NCBI GenBank assembly: GCA_937951345.1
Contig: CALFCF010000016.1
Coordinates: 1 to 64,000, forward strand
Length of the DNA stretch: 64,000 bases
Source: an uncultured Granulosicoccaceae bacterium
Lineage (GTDB): Bacteria > Pseudomonadota > Gammaproteobacteria > Granulosicoccales > Granulosicoccaceae
Reading direction: 5' to 3'
The notes below the pieces were generated by a model. The model was not told the origin of the DNA, made no database searches, and worked only from the letters and a program-made list of their open reading frames with translations. Shown piece after piece: positions 18,991 to 27,599 of the stretch. Position numbers and translations under genes: made by a program. Numbering within the stretch: position 1 is the first letter of the stretch; each line of letters begins with the position of its first letter.

Positions 18991-19521
18991 TCACTGACGT
19001 TCATCGTGGGACATCAAACGCCTGGAAAGTAACGGTCTGTATATGACCTTACCTCCTATTTTTTCTGAACACATAAGATAAAGACAGTCAGCTAAAAAGC
19101 GGAAGGCCGGTTCAATCAACGGTAACCCAGGCAATTGCGCGCACCGACGGGCAAGCGTTATATGCGGCACGTATTCCCGCTTTTCTATACCAATATCGCA
19201 TTGCCGACAGACTGACTTCAGAGCAGTAACTAAAGCAATGAGCTGAATCGGCGGATTTTGCATTCCTAGCCAAAGAATATCTGCTTTGTTAAAAAAGCCG
19301 GTGCAATTGAATTCAAGATCTATTGCAGGCTCAGCCATTTTTCGAACGGCGTCATGCAGACACTGTAATTGTTTTCGATTGATGTCTCCGGAAAATAGGA
19401 GCGTAAGATGAAGATTCTCCGGTGATACAGGCCGTTCCAGCAAAGGCCAATTGATTGCTCTCCATTTATCTATAGCAAGCACTGCCTCGGGAGGCGGAAT
19501 AAAAGCGAAGAAAGTTCTCAC
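18991..19521 (-). CDS. thpR: RNA 2',3'-cyclic phosphodiesterase (LigT family)
   Basis: A 176-aa 2H-phosphoesterase. The two catalytic motifs are HLT (His38, Thr40) and HIT (His120, Thr122), spaced as in ThpR/LigT. It opens 2',3'-cyclic phosphates on RNA ends and in vitro can act in RNA ligation. The start is a GTG with GGGA close upstream. It lies 18 nt behind the acyltransferase gene and is the last gene of the malQ-acyltransferase-thpR run. Confidence 0.9.
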   Translation of the reverse strand: MRTFFAFIPPPEAVLAIDKWRAINWPLLERPVSPENLHLTLLFSGDINRKQLQCLHDAVRKMAEPAIDLEFNCTGFFNKADILWLGMQNPPIQLIALVTALKSVCRQCDIGIEKREYVPHITLARRCAQLPGLPLIEPAFRFLADCLYLMCSEKIGGKVIYRPLLSRRLMSHDERQ

Positions 19522-19539
19522 AATCCCATGATCGCCGGG

Positions 19540-20481
19540 CTAGGTGGATCCGGTACTTTTATATAACGCTTGACTGGGTAAATCAGGCTGTGTTTTAAAT
19601 CGCTTGTGAATCCACATGTATTGTGTTGGTGCGCCCAGTATTGCCTCTTCGATCACGCAATTCACAGCCCTCGCATCTGCTTCATCATCACCAGAAGGAA
19701 AATTCTCAAGCGCAGGAAAAAATCTCAGCGAATACCCTTGAGCGGCAGATTTTCTGTACTGAGACATCATCACCACTGGTGAGCCTGTAAGTTGCGCAAG
19801 CTTGGATGTTGTCGTCAACGTGGCAGCAGTTTGTGCGAAGAACGGAACAAATACAGAATTCGAAGGCCCAAAATCATGATCCGGCGCATACCAGACAATT
19901 TCGCCTTTTCTTAAACATCGCATAACACTTCGCATATTAGACTTGGGTATTACCGAAGTCGCGTATTTAAGCCGCCCAGTGTTCATATAGTGATTTATCA
20001 ATGCATTCTTTTGATCTCTGTACACAATATGTACGGGGAGTTCAGGAAATTGCTGCCTGAATATCGCAGTACTGAAATCCATGGTCGAAAAATGTCCTGC
20101 CAGCAGGATCACTCCTTTTCCCTTGCCAAGCGCAACTTTCAGATTTTCAACACCGATCACCTCAAGACTATCCAGAAAACCCTCCGGCATATTAAACCAG
20201 CCCATACCGATCTCAACCAGGGCGATCGTCCAGTCCTGAAATGAACGCTTAACGAATGCATCCACTTCTTTGGGTGACATATCCGGAAAACACAGTCGTA
20301 CATTTACCCGAGCCACTTCACGACGTTTTTTAGCGATCCGGTGTACCAACAATCCAAGCGTAGCGCATAGATTCACTTTTAATGAGTATGGCAGGCGATT
20401 GAACAACGCAAGCATCGCCATAAGCGCTGCTGACGGCCAGTTTGACGGTTTGGTTAGAAGCGATGACAGGTGGTTAGGCAT
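19540..20481 (-). CDS. LpxL/HtrB-type lipid A late acyltransferase
   Basis: A 313-aa member of the bacterial lipid A acyltransferase family. It has an N-terminal hydrophobic helix (LMAMLALFNRLPYSL), the catalytic His130-x4-Asp135 motif in GHFSTMD, and the family signature WYAPDHDFGPSNSVFVPFF. These inner-membrane enzymes move an acyl chain from acyl-ACP to Kdo2-lipid IVA or a related lipid. I cannot say whether it adds the primary (LpxL) or secondary (LpxM) secondary acyl chain. It sits 15 nt after malQ and 18 nt before thpR. No clear ribosome binding site is visible, so translation may be coupled to malQ. Confidence 0.9.
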   Translation of the reverse strand: MPNHLSSLLTKPSNWPSAALMAMLALFNRLPYSLKVNLCATLGLLVHRIAKKRREVARVNVRLCFPDMSPKEVDAFVKRSFQDWTIALVEIGMGWFNMPEGFLDSLEVIGVENLKVALGKGKGVILLAGHFSTMDFSTAIFRQQFPELPVHIVYRDQKNALINHYMNTGRLKYATSVIPKSNMRSVMRCLRKGEIVWYAPDHDFGPSNSVFVPFFAQTAATLTTTSKLAQLTGSPVVMMSQYRKSAAQGYSLRFFPALENFPSGDDEADARAVNCVIEEAILGAPTQYMWIHKRFKTQPDLPSQALYKSTGST

Positions 20482-20496
20482 CGTAGGGCGCGTTGT

Positions 20497-22881
20497 TTAT
20501 CCGGTTGTTTGTGTTCCAGCAGACCGTGGTAAGCAGGCTTGGGATTCAGACAGAAAAGCGCTCAGCTCATCCAGATTATGCTGCAACCGGCCTTTCCAAT
20601 TAGGATAGGAGTGGACTGTGCCTGGCATATTTACCATATCTTTTTGTAGCAAAAGGTCATCAAGCTGTAACATGATCAGTTGAGAACCGGCTGTGGATAT
20701 CAGATAGTGGATAAGATGGACAAAGCATTCTGTATCACCCGGACTTATATCACCTTTCTCAAGTTGTTCAAGTAAAGCATCGCACCGCTCGATGCTTTCG
20801 CGGTTTTCCGTTCGAGCGCTCATGACTTCCTTTACACACGACAGCAGCTGAACAATTGAAGCTCTGCGCTGCTGTTGTTCAACACACTCAGAGTGTTCGT
20901 CGCTATAGTGTCCCAGCTCGCTTCGAACTTTTATATCATTTGACAGAAAGTACCCCGCAAGTGTAGGCAAATCGTGAGTGCTTGCTGTGGCTAAGCTCTG
21001 TCTGATGTATTTCGACGGAGATATATACGCGCCTTTTTCATTGCGCTCAAAATACAATACGCGATAGCCCAGTATTCCTTGGGTCTCAAGATCTTCGCGG
21101 AATCCATCAGGGACAGTACCAAGGTCCTCACCGATGATAACGCACTGATTACGATGGCTTTCAAGTGCAACAATTCCAATTAAATCATTAAAAGGAAACT
21201 CTACATAGCAACCGTTGACTGCATCTTGTGATAGAGACAGGTTATTTACCGGGTTATCAGCGGGTGACGGTGTGCACCAATACTGACGCAAAAAACCCAT
21301 GACATGATCGAGTCGCAGCACCCCTGCAAACTGCATGTTAGCCCGCAACATTTCGACAATCGGCGCATAACAAAAATGTGCAAGTGTTTTAGGATTGTAG
21401 GGCGTCAATTGCCAGTCCTGACCCAAAGGTCCAAGCTCATCCGGTGGTGCACCCACATGAACTCCGCCAGCGTACAAATCTTGATTTGCCCAGGTGTCAC
21501 CGGCTCGAAAATCAACGCCTACAGCCAGATCCATATATAGACCATACCGCATACCCAGGGCCTGACAATATTTTGCGACGTCTCCCAGCTGTGCTTCGGC
21601 TATCCACTGTAAAAATACATAAAACTTCACACGTAAGATCAATTGCTCAGCAAGGTGCCGGCTATCCGGCGAATCAGGATTGCGATAAGCTTCCGGCCAA
21701 TCGTGCCAGTCGTTGCATTGATGCTCTGCTGACAGATATTCATCAAAAGCCTGGAACTCCGCATGCCTTACCAAGGCTGTTCCTGCACAATGCCAAAATT
21801 TAAGAAAATCCCGGTTTACCTCTTCTTTTTCCTGATCACCACTAGAAGTTTTGTCCTTCTCGTCCTGGCTGTAGATATGAAGAAAAATTTCATAAAGTGC
21901 CTGCAGTTTCAGAGACATGACTAATGCATAGTCAACTGTTTCCGCGTGTCTCGCCTGTTCAAGCCTTGCAACAAATTCTGTTGATTTTATTAATTTGACA
22001 AAGCCCGGGGATAGTTTTGCCAGAGGCACACGTGTTACATCGATGTATATCGGATTGAGAAAATTTCTGCTGCTGGGGCTATACGGGCTGCACCGTTGCG
22101 GGTGTGCTGGAAAGAGAGCGTGTAGTGGATTGAGCCCAACAGCATGAAAACCGTTGTCCGCAAATTTCGAACAAAGCTTCTCCAAATCGCTAAAGTCGCC
22201 AATACCCCAATTACTATGGGAACGTAACGAGTAGAGCTGTAACGCAACGCCCCGTAGGGGTAGTGTGTCAGGTTCATTCGGATTCCAGGCTTTTGCCGGG
22301 ACCAGCACTAGCTGTATTGCAACAGTTTCAATATCAATATCAGAGCAATCGCCAGCGCCATGCTTGGGCTGACCGGTTACTATCAGTTGGTGATAACCCG
22401 GGGGGAGCGATTCAGGCAGCTTAATCTGGCAGGTTGCGATTGATTCAACAGGCCCAGCAACCGGATTGACGTTTTTGGAGCTATTCAGACAGACATCACC
22501 TGAGAACCGATCGCCAGTCTCAGCGGTGATCGTCCAGCTAAGAGTGTATGCAACAGCGTGTGCTGCCGGAACAGAGCTTTTCGAGGACCCGACATGATCG
22601 TCAACGTCCGCGAGGACAATCAACCGTGGGTTGGTTGCTTCAGGTACAGCGTCGGCACGAGCTGCTTCGACCGTCCAGGACAACATCAGCTGTTGAGCGG
22701 GCCTTACAACCGCGACCCTTGCAGGCCTTGCATCCGACGGGCATAGGCTGCCAGAGTGCATTGCGCGAACAACAGCTTGAACAGCGTCGCGTGACGAGCG
22801 TCGCTCGGTGCCCCAGTTATCAACAAAAGTATCAGAAATGCCCAGTGCACGGCACGCTTCGTCTAAACGATCAGCACTCAT
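20497..22881 (-). CDS. malQ: 4-alpha-glucanotransferase (amylomaltase)
   Basis: A 794-aa GH77 enzyme of the long proteobacterial type, with an extra N-terminal domain of about 250 residues. Catalytic residues are the nucleophile Asp525 (RLDHVMG), the acid/base Glu585 (GEDLGTVP) and the stabiliser Asp637 (THDLPTL). It transfers maltooligosaccharide units between glucans and releases glucose in cytoplasmic maltodextrin or glycogen turnover. No other glycogen or maltose genes are in the window. It leads an operon with an acyltransferase and thpR. The palindrome at 22958-22973, about 77 bp upstream, is a candidate operator. Confidence 0.94.
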   Translation of the reverse strand: MSADRLDEACRALGISDTFVDNWGTERRSSRDAVQAVVRAMHSGSLCPSDARPARVAVVRPAQQLMLSWTVEAARADAVPEATNPRLIVLADVDDHVGSSKSSVPAAHAVAYTLSWTITAETGDRFSGDVCLNSSKNVNPVAGPVESIATCQIKLPESLPPGYHQLIVTGQPKHGAGDCSDIDIETVAIQLVLVPAKAWNPNEPDTLPLRGVALQLYSLRSHSNWGIGDFSDLEKLCSKFADNGFHAVGLNPLHALFPAHPQRCSPYSPSSRNFLNPIYIDVTRVPLAKLSPGFVKLIKSTEFVARLEQARHAETVDYALVMSLKLQALYEIFLHIYSQDEKDKTSSGDQEKEEVNRDFLKFWHCAGTALVRHAEFQAFDEYLSAEHQCNDWHDWPEAYRNPDSPDSRHLAEQLILRVKFYVFLQWIAEAQLGDVAKYCQALGMRYGLYMDLAVGVDFRAGDTWANQDLYAGGVHVGAPPDELGPLGQDWQLTPYNPKTLAHFCYAPIVEMLRANMQFAGVLRLDHVMGFLRQYWCTPSPADNPVNNLSLSQDAVNGCYVEFPFNDLIGIVALESHRNQCVIIGEDLGTVPDGFREDLETQGILGYRVLYFERNEKGAYISPSKYIRQSLATASTHDLPTLAGYFLSNDIKVRSELGHYSDEHSECVEQQQRRASIVQLLSCVKEVMSARTENRESIERCDALLEQLEKGDISPGDTECFVHLIHYLISTAGSQLIMLQLDDLLLQKDMVNMPGTVHSYPNWKGRLQHNLDELSAFLSESQACLPRSAGTQTTG

Positions 22882-22957
22882 ACCAATGTCAATCGTCAGT
22901 CAGTGCAATTAAGCGTCGAGTAGCCTGGGTCAACATCAGGCTTGGCCAGTTGTCCTG

Positions 22958-22973
22958 TGTACAGTTCTGTACA
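22958..22973. promoter_or_regulatory. Perfect palindrome upstream of malQ
   Basis: TGTACAG-TT-CTGTACA has perfect 7-bp arms. It lies between the end of the upstream monooxygenase-like gene and malQ, in the place expected for a repressor or activator site. It does not fit the LexA pattern. The regulator is unknown. Confidence 0.55.
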
Positions 22974-22980
22974 ATTCAAA

Positions 22981-23373
22981 CTATCGTCGAAATCCGGTTT
23001 CCAGCACAAAGTAGGTAGGGTTTAAACCCTTTAGCGGATCACGCAATTTCGATAGTTCAGATTCCGGGCCATGAATCTCCAGTTGATCAATACTGGCCAG
23101 CTGCAATGCCTGTTTCAGAAGACTATCAACATTCTGTAAATGCGCCAGCACCCCTTCACCGGATGCGTAACCTTCACGACAAAATGCCCGGTCACCGTTG
23201 AAACTAAAACCATAGAAGAGCACGTCTTTCTCGTGAGCAGTCTTTGCCACCATTTGCTCGCCAAGCGCTTTGAACTCAGCCAACTTGCCGTTATTAACAG
23301 TAAAATAAGGAACAATCGTACACATCGTGTCTGTCATTGCAGTATCACTCGTTGTCGTATCATTTGCTGCCAT
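22981..23373 (-). CDS. Dimeric alpha/beta-barrel (ABM-like) protein
   Basis: A 130-aa protein with a ferredoxin-like alpha+beta pattern seen in antibiotic-biosynthesis-monooxygenase-like proteins: CTIVPYFTVNNGKLAEFKAL, a central CREGYASGEGVLAHLQN, and a final strand NPTYFVLETGF. A strong GGAG lies 7 nt before the ATG. The first 16 residues are Thr/Asp-rich and may be a disordered extension or part of a wrongly long start (internal Met13 and Met17). Family members handle small aromatic molecules or haem as dimers; nothing here shows the substrate. Confidence 0.7.
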   Translation of the reverse strand: MAANDTTTSDTAMTDTMCTIVPYFTVNNGKLAEFKALGEQMVAKTAHEKDVLFYGFSFNGDRAFCREGYASGEGVLAHLQNVDSLLKQALQLASIDQLEIHGPESELSKLRDPLKGLNPTYFVLETGFRR

Positions 23374-23419
23374 ATTTACGCTCCTTCATCTATGATCTGT
23401 CTTTGTAGCCGGTTTTTGC

Positions 23420-23460
23420 AACCAGTCTTTGCAATCAGTCGTTTAACCAGTCGTTTAACC
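23420..23460. repeat. Tandem 12-bp repeat upstream of the ABM-like gene
   Basis: AACCAGTCTTTG, AATCAGTCGTTT and AACCAGTCGTTT follow each other with one extra base, then a partial fourth copy. They lie about 50 bp upstream of the ABM-like start codon, inside the probable promoter or leader. Confidence 0.75.
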
Positions 23461-23563
23461 ATAAGGGGCACGGTCAGAAATTACCTATCCAAGTCATTAT
23501 CATTCAAAACAACCAACTTTTAAAGCAATTGAACACCGAAACAGCCTATCCAGTTTTAACCCT

Positions 23564-23908
23564 TTAAGTTTCGCCAACTTTTTTTCGCGCGACTCCTACC
23601 ATTTCGACCAGCATGCTGCGGCAGTCCTCTGGACTTTTCATTTCAACAACATTGATTGTGTTCTCAAACGAAAGCTTCAAACATTCAACTCTATTTTTTT
23701 TATCCCGGTTATCGCCAATCAACAAAATCTGCAGTGTGACGCCTACCCGATCGATATCAAGCATCTCAACAGTTAGATTCCGATCATCAGGTGAATTAGC
23801 AAGATGAGGAGCAAATGCGCGCACATAAAGTTCAAGTGCGTCACTATGATCTTCATTCATGTGCTGTATAACAGCAGCTTTAAATTTTTCGTCAATAACC
23901 GCACACAT
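23564..23908 (-). CDS. DUF2470 domain protein (HugZ C-terminal-like)
   Basis: A 114-aa protein consisting only of a DUF2470 domain. The opening helix HMNEDHSDALELYVRAF and the strand pair MLDIDRVGVTLQIL match the domain found at the C-terminus of HugZ/HutZ haem-utilisation proteins. The split-barrel flavin-like domain that normally precedes it is absent. Stand-alone copies are of unknown role; haem or iron handling is the family clue. The ATG at 23908 is preferred over a TTG three codons upstream. Confidence 0.82.
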   Translation of the reverse strand: MCAVIDEKFKAAVIQHMNEDHSDALELYVRAFAPHLANSPDDRNLTVEMLDIDRVGVTLQILLIGDNRDKKNRVECLKLSFENTINVVEMKSPEDCRSMLVEMVGVARKKVGET

Positions 23909-24001
23909 AAAATACAAATTGCTCTACGAGAAAAACAGTTGTAATCATCGAACGATTCCCTGTACGACTATGGAGACGTTCTGAGCACACACCGTTCACA
24001 A

Positions 24002-24322
24002 CTAGAAACCTGTATAAATCAACATTCCGAAAACTGTAGCAGCTGCCAAAGTCGCGAGAACCACCCGTCGACCAAGAAGAAGAAAAATCGAAAATCCGAC
24101 CACCATCGCCGCAAGACGCGCAGAAAGTGAAGTTTCCGCCAGCACGCCGGCAGGAAACACGAGCACCCTGGACATAAGGCCTGCGAGCAGAGCGAACGCC
24201 ACACAACTCAACCAGTGAAACAAAGCGCTCTGAACCGGCAAACGCGCACCGATAATGACGCCACCAGCACGCCACACGTAGGTCGCCAGAGCTGAGAGAA
24301 CAATCAGCAAAGTAATTGACAC
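24002..24322 (-). CDS. azlD: AzlD-family branched-chain amino acid exporter subunit
   Basis: A 106-aa protein with about four membrane helices and the AzlD features ATYVWRAGG near the N-terminus and FALLAGLMSRVL in the middle. It forms an export pair with AzlC. The GTG start at 24322 lies 2 nt past the azlC stop, so the two are translationally coupled. Confidence 0.9.
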   Translation of the reverse strand: MSITLLIVLSALATYVWRAGGVIIGARLPVQSALFHWLSCVAFALLAGLMSRVLVFPAGVLAETSLSARLAAMVVGFSIFLLLGRRVVLATLAAATVFGMLIYTGF

Positions 24323-24324
24323 AG

Positions 24325-25035
24325 TCAGTTTCTCTCAGCCAGGCGGGGCAATAGAAAACCCAACGTACCAGCTATCAAACCGCAAAGCAGCAACCCCCAG
24401 TCAGACGAAAAAAGATACAGTGGCGGCCCCATGATTACCCCGAGCACCAGTGCGCACACGATATCAGGTCGCGTATTACAACTGAACAGAAAGATAAAAT
24501 AGGCCGGATTGAGAAACACCAGAACCAATGTGACAACAGCCGGTAGAGTTGAAGCGAGCACCCACCCCAAAGCCGCGCCAATCAATCCCCCAAGAAAACA
24601 GAGTGTAGCGAATCCGGCAAAAAAACCCATGCGTACGCTTGCATCCATTTCTGGCAGAATCTCACGGCAATGAGTCCAACTATTTACGGAGAGTGTTTGC
24701 ACGACAAGGAATCGCAAACGATACCATCGGTCATCAACAGCAAAAAGCGGTATCAACACAACTGTCATCGGCAGAAAACGCAGATTGGCCATACTCACGC
24801 CAGCGATCACGGCCAAAGCACTTGCACCGGTTGCATGCAATTCCAGCATGGCCACCTGCCCCGGCATACCGTAAATCGCTGCCGCGGAAAGTAACGTATG
24901 CCATAAGTCCAGTTGCTGGGAATTAGCCAACGACCCGAAGCCCACCATACTGAAAAGAACCATGAGCGGCGGCACACCCACTGCTGCACGCAATCCTGCG
25001 AAGAAAGGACTATGGTGAATAGATGACGATAACAA
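24325..25035 (-). CDS. azlC: AzlC-family branched-chain amino acid exporter subunit
   Basis: A 236-aa membrane protein of the AzlC family: GVPPLMVLFSMVGFGSLA, FGLN-type region IYGMPGQVAML, and VSMANLRFLPMTVVLIP. AzlCD (YgaZH) pairs export valine or other branched-chain amino acids and analogues. The start at 25035 is TTG with a poorly placed ribosome binding site, and the frame is open a little further upstream without a better codon. No Lrp-type regulator gene is next to it. Confidence 0.88.
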   Translation of the reverse strand: MLSSSIHHSPFFAGLRAAVGVPPLMVLFSMVGFGSLANSQQLDLWHTLLSAAAIYGMPGQVAMLELHATGASALAVIAGVSMANLRFLPMTVVLIPLFAVDDRWYRLRFLVVQTLSVNSWTHCREILPEMDASVRMGFFAGFATLCFLGGLIGAALGWVLASTLPAVVTLVLVFLNPAYFIFLFSCNTRPDIVCALVLGVIMGPPLYLFSSDWGLLLCGLIAGTLGFLLPRLAERN

Positions 25036-25204
25036 TCCTGCACTCTCAACACGTTCGACACCCGGGTAGTATGCCGCAAAGGGGCTCAGCGCAACGCGAA
25101 TTTCAGAATTTAGCGATCAACGCCGCTCAGCAGCAAAAACACCGCAGGTGGAGCCACAGAATGAATCGCGGAGTTAGACTATTTGGAGCACCCGGAACAG
25201 GCAC

Positions 25205-25606
25205 TCAGGATGGACATCGTAGAGAATTTGCCACATCAACACTGACCGGCTTGAGCAATTCCCTGGTTTCATCCCGACGTCGTATGCTGACTCTGATCGA
25301 TAACCAGTGCTGCCCGGTTTTAGCATCAAGGTAAAGACGTTGCCTTGAGTGACGAGAGCGAATCTCGATCGGCGTTAGCCGAGTTTTCAATACATAATAT
25401 CCGGGGTGAATCGCACACGCGAAACGCCCGCCGTCGCGGCTCTGCGGAGCATTGCAAGCGATCACTGTTCGCGCGTTTTTCCATGGCGGAACATCTTCAT
25501 TGTCTACCGACAATATCTTTGACAACCAATCGTTGCTGCACAGGTCCAGCTCACAAGAGCTGCTAATTTTGAGGGCTTTGTTAGTTGAACAACTAATTTC
25601 AGTCAT
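25205..25606 (-). CDS. Possible hypothetical protein, 133 aa
   Basis: An open frame on the strand of azlC, 170 bp upstream of it. It has six cysteines spread over the first 65 residues (SCS, SCELDLC, IACNAP, RFACAI) and a basic C-terminus. I recognise no domain, and the ribosome binding site is weak (GGA three bases before the ATG). It may be spurious. Its length in otherwise gene-free DNA is the only positive evidence. Confidence 0.3.
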   Translation of the reverse strand: MTEISCSTNKALKISSSCELDLCSNDWLSKILSVDNEDVPPWKNARTVIACNAPQSRDGGRFACAIHPGYYVLKTRLTPIEIRSRHSRQRLYLDAKTGQHWLSIRVSIRRRDETRELLKPVSVDVANSLRCPS

Positions 25607-25960
25607 GATCCGTATGCTCGAACCCAGTAGACATCAATCAATTACAGTAGCCACGAGCCACACGATAAGACGCGCGATTCTCACGTATCTAGCCTGCTAC
25701 TGCTGATATCCGTATACACCCGAACGTTGTTTCCGGTTGTCGTAAATTATTAAAGCAAGCTGTTACCGCTTAAGTCTGAGCAAAACTATATCAGCCTGAT
25801 ATGAAATATATATGAAACTGACATTCCACAGACAGACAAGCTGCAGGCAAACCCTGACCCAATTGATTTCGAGCAGATCAGCACGGACGCTTTAATTTAC
25901 AGCGCCGGTTATTTACAACCCCGATTACCACCAGAATTAGGTTCCTGTTACCCCCGACTG
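25607..25960. other. Gene-free stretch
   Basis: About 350 bp with no supported gene. A small inverted repeat TATCAG-C-CTGATA lies near 25789-25801. The DNA is A+T-rich around 25740-25830. Confidence 0.4.
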
Positions 25961-26344
25961 TTACTGCGGCGCGACGCCGTCAATCTGATCGCTCCAGACG
26001 CCGAGCTCGTTCCCGTGCGGGTCCCTGAATTGAAATCTTCGCCCCCCCGGGAACGAGAAAATTTCACGAGATATAGTGCCACCGGCGGCTACAACTCGCT
26101 GATAGGTTGACGTAAGATCTAGCGCATAAATTATCACCAATGCAGCACCGTTCTCTGTGCTTGAGATCAGCGCCGACTGATAAAAGCCACCATCGAGCTT
26201 GTGATCGTGAAAGGCTCGGTACTCTGGACCGTAGTCGGTGAAATGCCAGTCAAAAGCCTTACGATAAAACCGCTCGATTGCATCAAAATCTGCTGCCGGT
26301 AGCTCTATATAGTCGAGCTTCTGGTCAATATTTTCCCGATTCAT
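25961..26344 (-). CDS. VOC-family (glyoxalase-like) protein
   Basis: A 127-aa vicinal-oxygen-chelate protein. It shows the paired bab-bbb halves: LDYIELPAADFDAIERFYRKAFDW for the first and the closing FPGGRRFQFRDPHGNELGVWS for the second. The Glu in the last motif is the usual metal ligand. This small single-domain subgroup includes many proteins of unknown activity. The gene stands alone, divergent from the chorismate-mutase-family gene. Confidence 0.88.
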   Translation of the reverse strand: MNRENIDQKLDYIELPAADFDAIERFYRKAFDWHFTDYGPEYRAFHDHKLDGGFYQSALISSTENGAALVIIYALDLTSTYQRVVAAGGTISREIFSFPGGRRFQFRDPHGNELGVWSDQIDGVAPQ

Positions 26345-26444
26345 GTTAGTGTCCGCTAGATGGTTTTACATCTGAAGTAACCGGGGCAACCCGGTACGTC
26401 CTTGACGCTAAAGGCACTTTACCAGTCTCTGTTTTAAATTCGGT

Positions 26445-27170
26445 ATGAACAATACAAAAACCAATCAACTTGAACACGCCGAGCTTGATCTTGCCGGTAC
26501 GATCCGCCCGGGACTTGATATTCTCGCCAACGAAATAGTCATAGCGCTAAAAAAACGTACTCGCTTCGTCAAAAATGCACCTGTGTATGCTCCCGGCCTG
26601 GTGATTGGGCAACCGGATGTCAGCTTGCTCGACTACGAGCTTCACATGGAGGAGCGTCAACATGCCGAGCTTGGTCGTTATCAGTTTGCGGTTCAGGAGG
26701 CCTTTACCGATGTCTCGCAAATTTCATCTGTGGTCAAACGGCAACTCCCTCACAGCGTAGTGAAACGTATTCCCAGTGATGCTGGAAAACGAATCCTGAA
26801 GTTCTATCGTTCGTGGATAGACAGTGCCTGTCAGGATGGCACAGACGAAACAACATTCGGGGAAACAGTCACATCGGATGTTAATGCACTGCTATCAATT
26901 ATGGAGCGTGTAAATCTGGGTAAATCTGTTGCTGAATCAAAATATCGCGAACAGACCTCAGCGTTCATCAATACACAGGGTGATCGCGAGGCAATGCTCG
27001 AGCTTATCATTCGCAAGGATCGTATGCAGGAGGTATTGAATCTTGCACGCAAATTGGCCACACACTATGAACTTGATGCCAATAGTGTTGAATCGGTTTT
27101 CGAGTTCATGATGGAATTAACGATTGATATAGAGATTGTATATATCCGGAACCGTCTTAGCGAAAAATAA
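26445..27170 (+). CDS. Chorismate mutase family (AroQ-like), all-helical protein
   Basis: A 241-aa protein. The N-terminal segment (TIRPGLDILANEIVIALKKR) looks like helix 1 of AroQ-type chorismate mutase, and PVYAPG follows. A later block reads TFGETVTSDVNALLSIMERV, then LGKSVAESKY. The C-terminus (LATHYELDANSVESVFEFMM) resembles the last AroQ helix. I recall a family of about 240-280 aa with these same blocks that is annotated as chorismate mutase. The catalytic residues cannot be assigned with certainty, so activity may differ. The ribosome binding site is weak. Confidence 0.65.
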   Translation: MNNTKTNQLEHAELDLAGTIRPGLDILANEIVIALKKRTRFVKNAPVYAPGLVIGQPDVSLLDYELHMEERQHAELGRYQFAVQEAFTDVSQISSVVKRQLPHSVVKRIPSDAGKRILKFYRSWIDSACQDGTDETTFGETVTSDVNALLSIMERVNLGKSVAESKYREQTSAFINTQGDREAMLELIIRKDRMQEVLNLARKLATHYELDANSVESVFEFMMELTIDIEIVYIRNRLSEK

Positions 27171-27230
27171 CTCAAAGCATCACCAACGATCGTCGGTAGC
27201 CAACAACGAACACCGGTTGATCGTTTCAAG

Positions 27231-27398
27231 TTAATTTCGATCAGGTTTCACACAAGCTGCTTTGTTTAGCCGGCACTTCTCGGAGCAGTAAACAACACTC
27301 AACCAGTTTTTCTGCCACTTTTTTCTCCAGATAAAGGGACGCTTGCATATCGGGCAAACTTTTGACGGCAGCTGACTTTTTCTTATTTGAGCTGGCAC
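27231..27398 (-). CDS. DUF2256 zinc-ribbon-like small protein, 55 aa
   Basis: This 55-aa gene starts at a GTG at 27398, with AGGGGG 11 nt upstream, and ends with TAA at 27231. The protein has the DUF2256 pattern: a Lys/Pro start, KVCPICKRPF, then IWRKKWQKNW with its characteristic W-R-K-K-W, then VVYCSEKCRLNK. The C-x2-C and C-x3-C pairs form a predicted zinc site. The family is conserved in bacteria and often, as I recall, near cryptochrome/photolyase genes; there is none here. Function is unknown. The match across the whole length makes this a real gene despite its size. Confidence 0.9.
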   Translation of the reverse strand: MPAQIRKSQLPSKVCPICKRPFIWRKKWQKNWLSVVYCSEKCRLNKAACVKPDRN

Positions 27399-27599
27399 GT
27401 GCTTCGATACCCCCTACTCGTTTGGCAAAATACCCGTCGAAATGTGACAGCGGACAAATAAATTTAAACCCAAATTGCCCACAAAAACCCGATTATCAAC
27501 CGTTATTCTAGTGACCCGCTAATCGATTTTAACTAGAATAGGCGTCGAATCACTCCACGATATGTCCATTAATTAACAGCTCCTTGTTCAGGATCCTGT

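Noticed and set aside
22955-22973. LexA box upstream of malQ
   Set aside because: The CTGT-N8-ACAG spacing does not fit; the site is a TGTACAG palindrome with a 2-bp centre.
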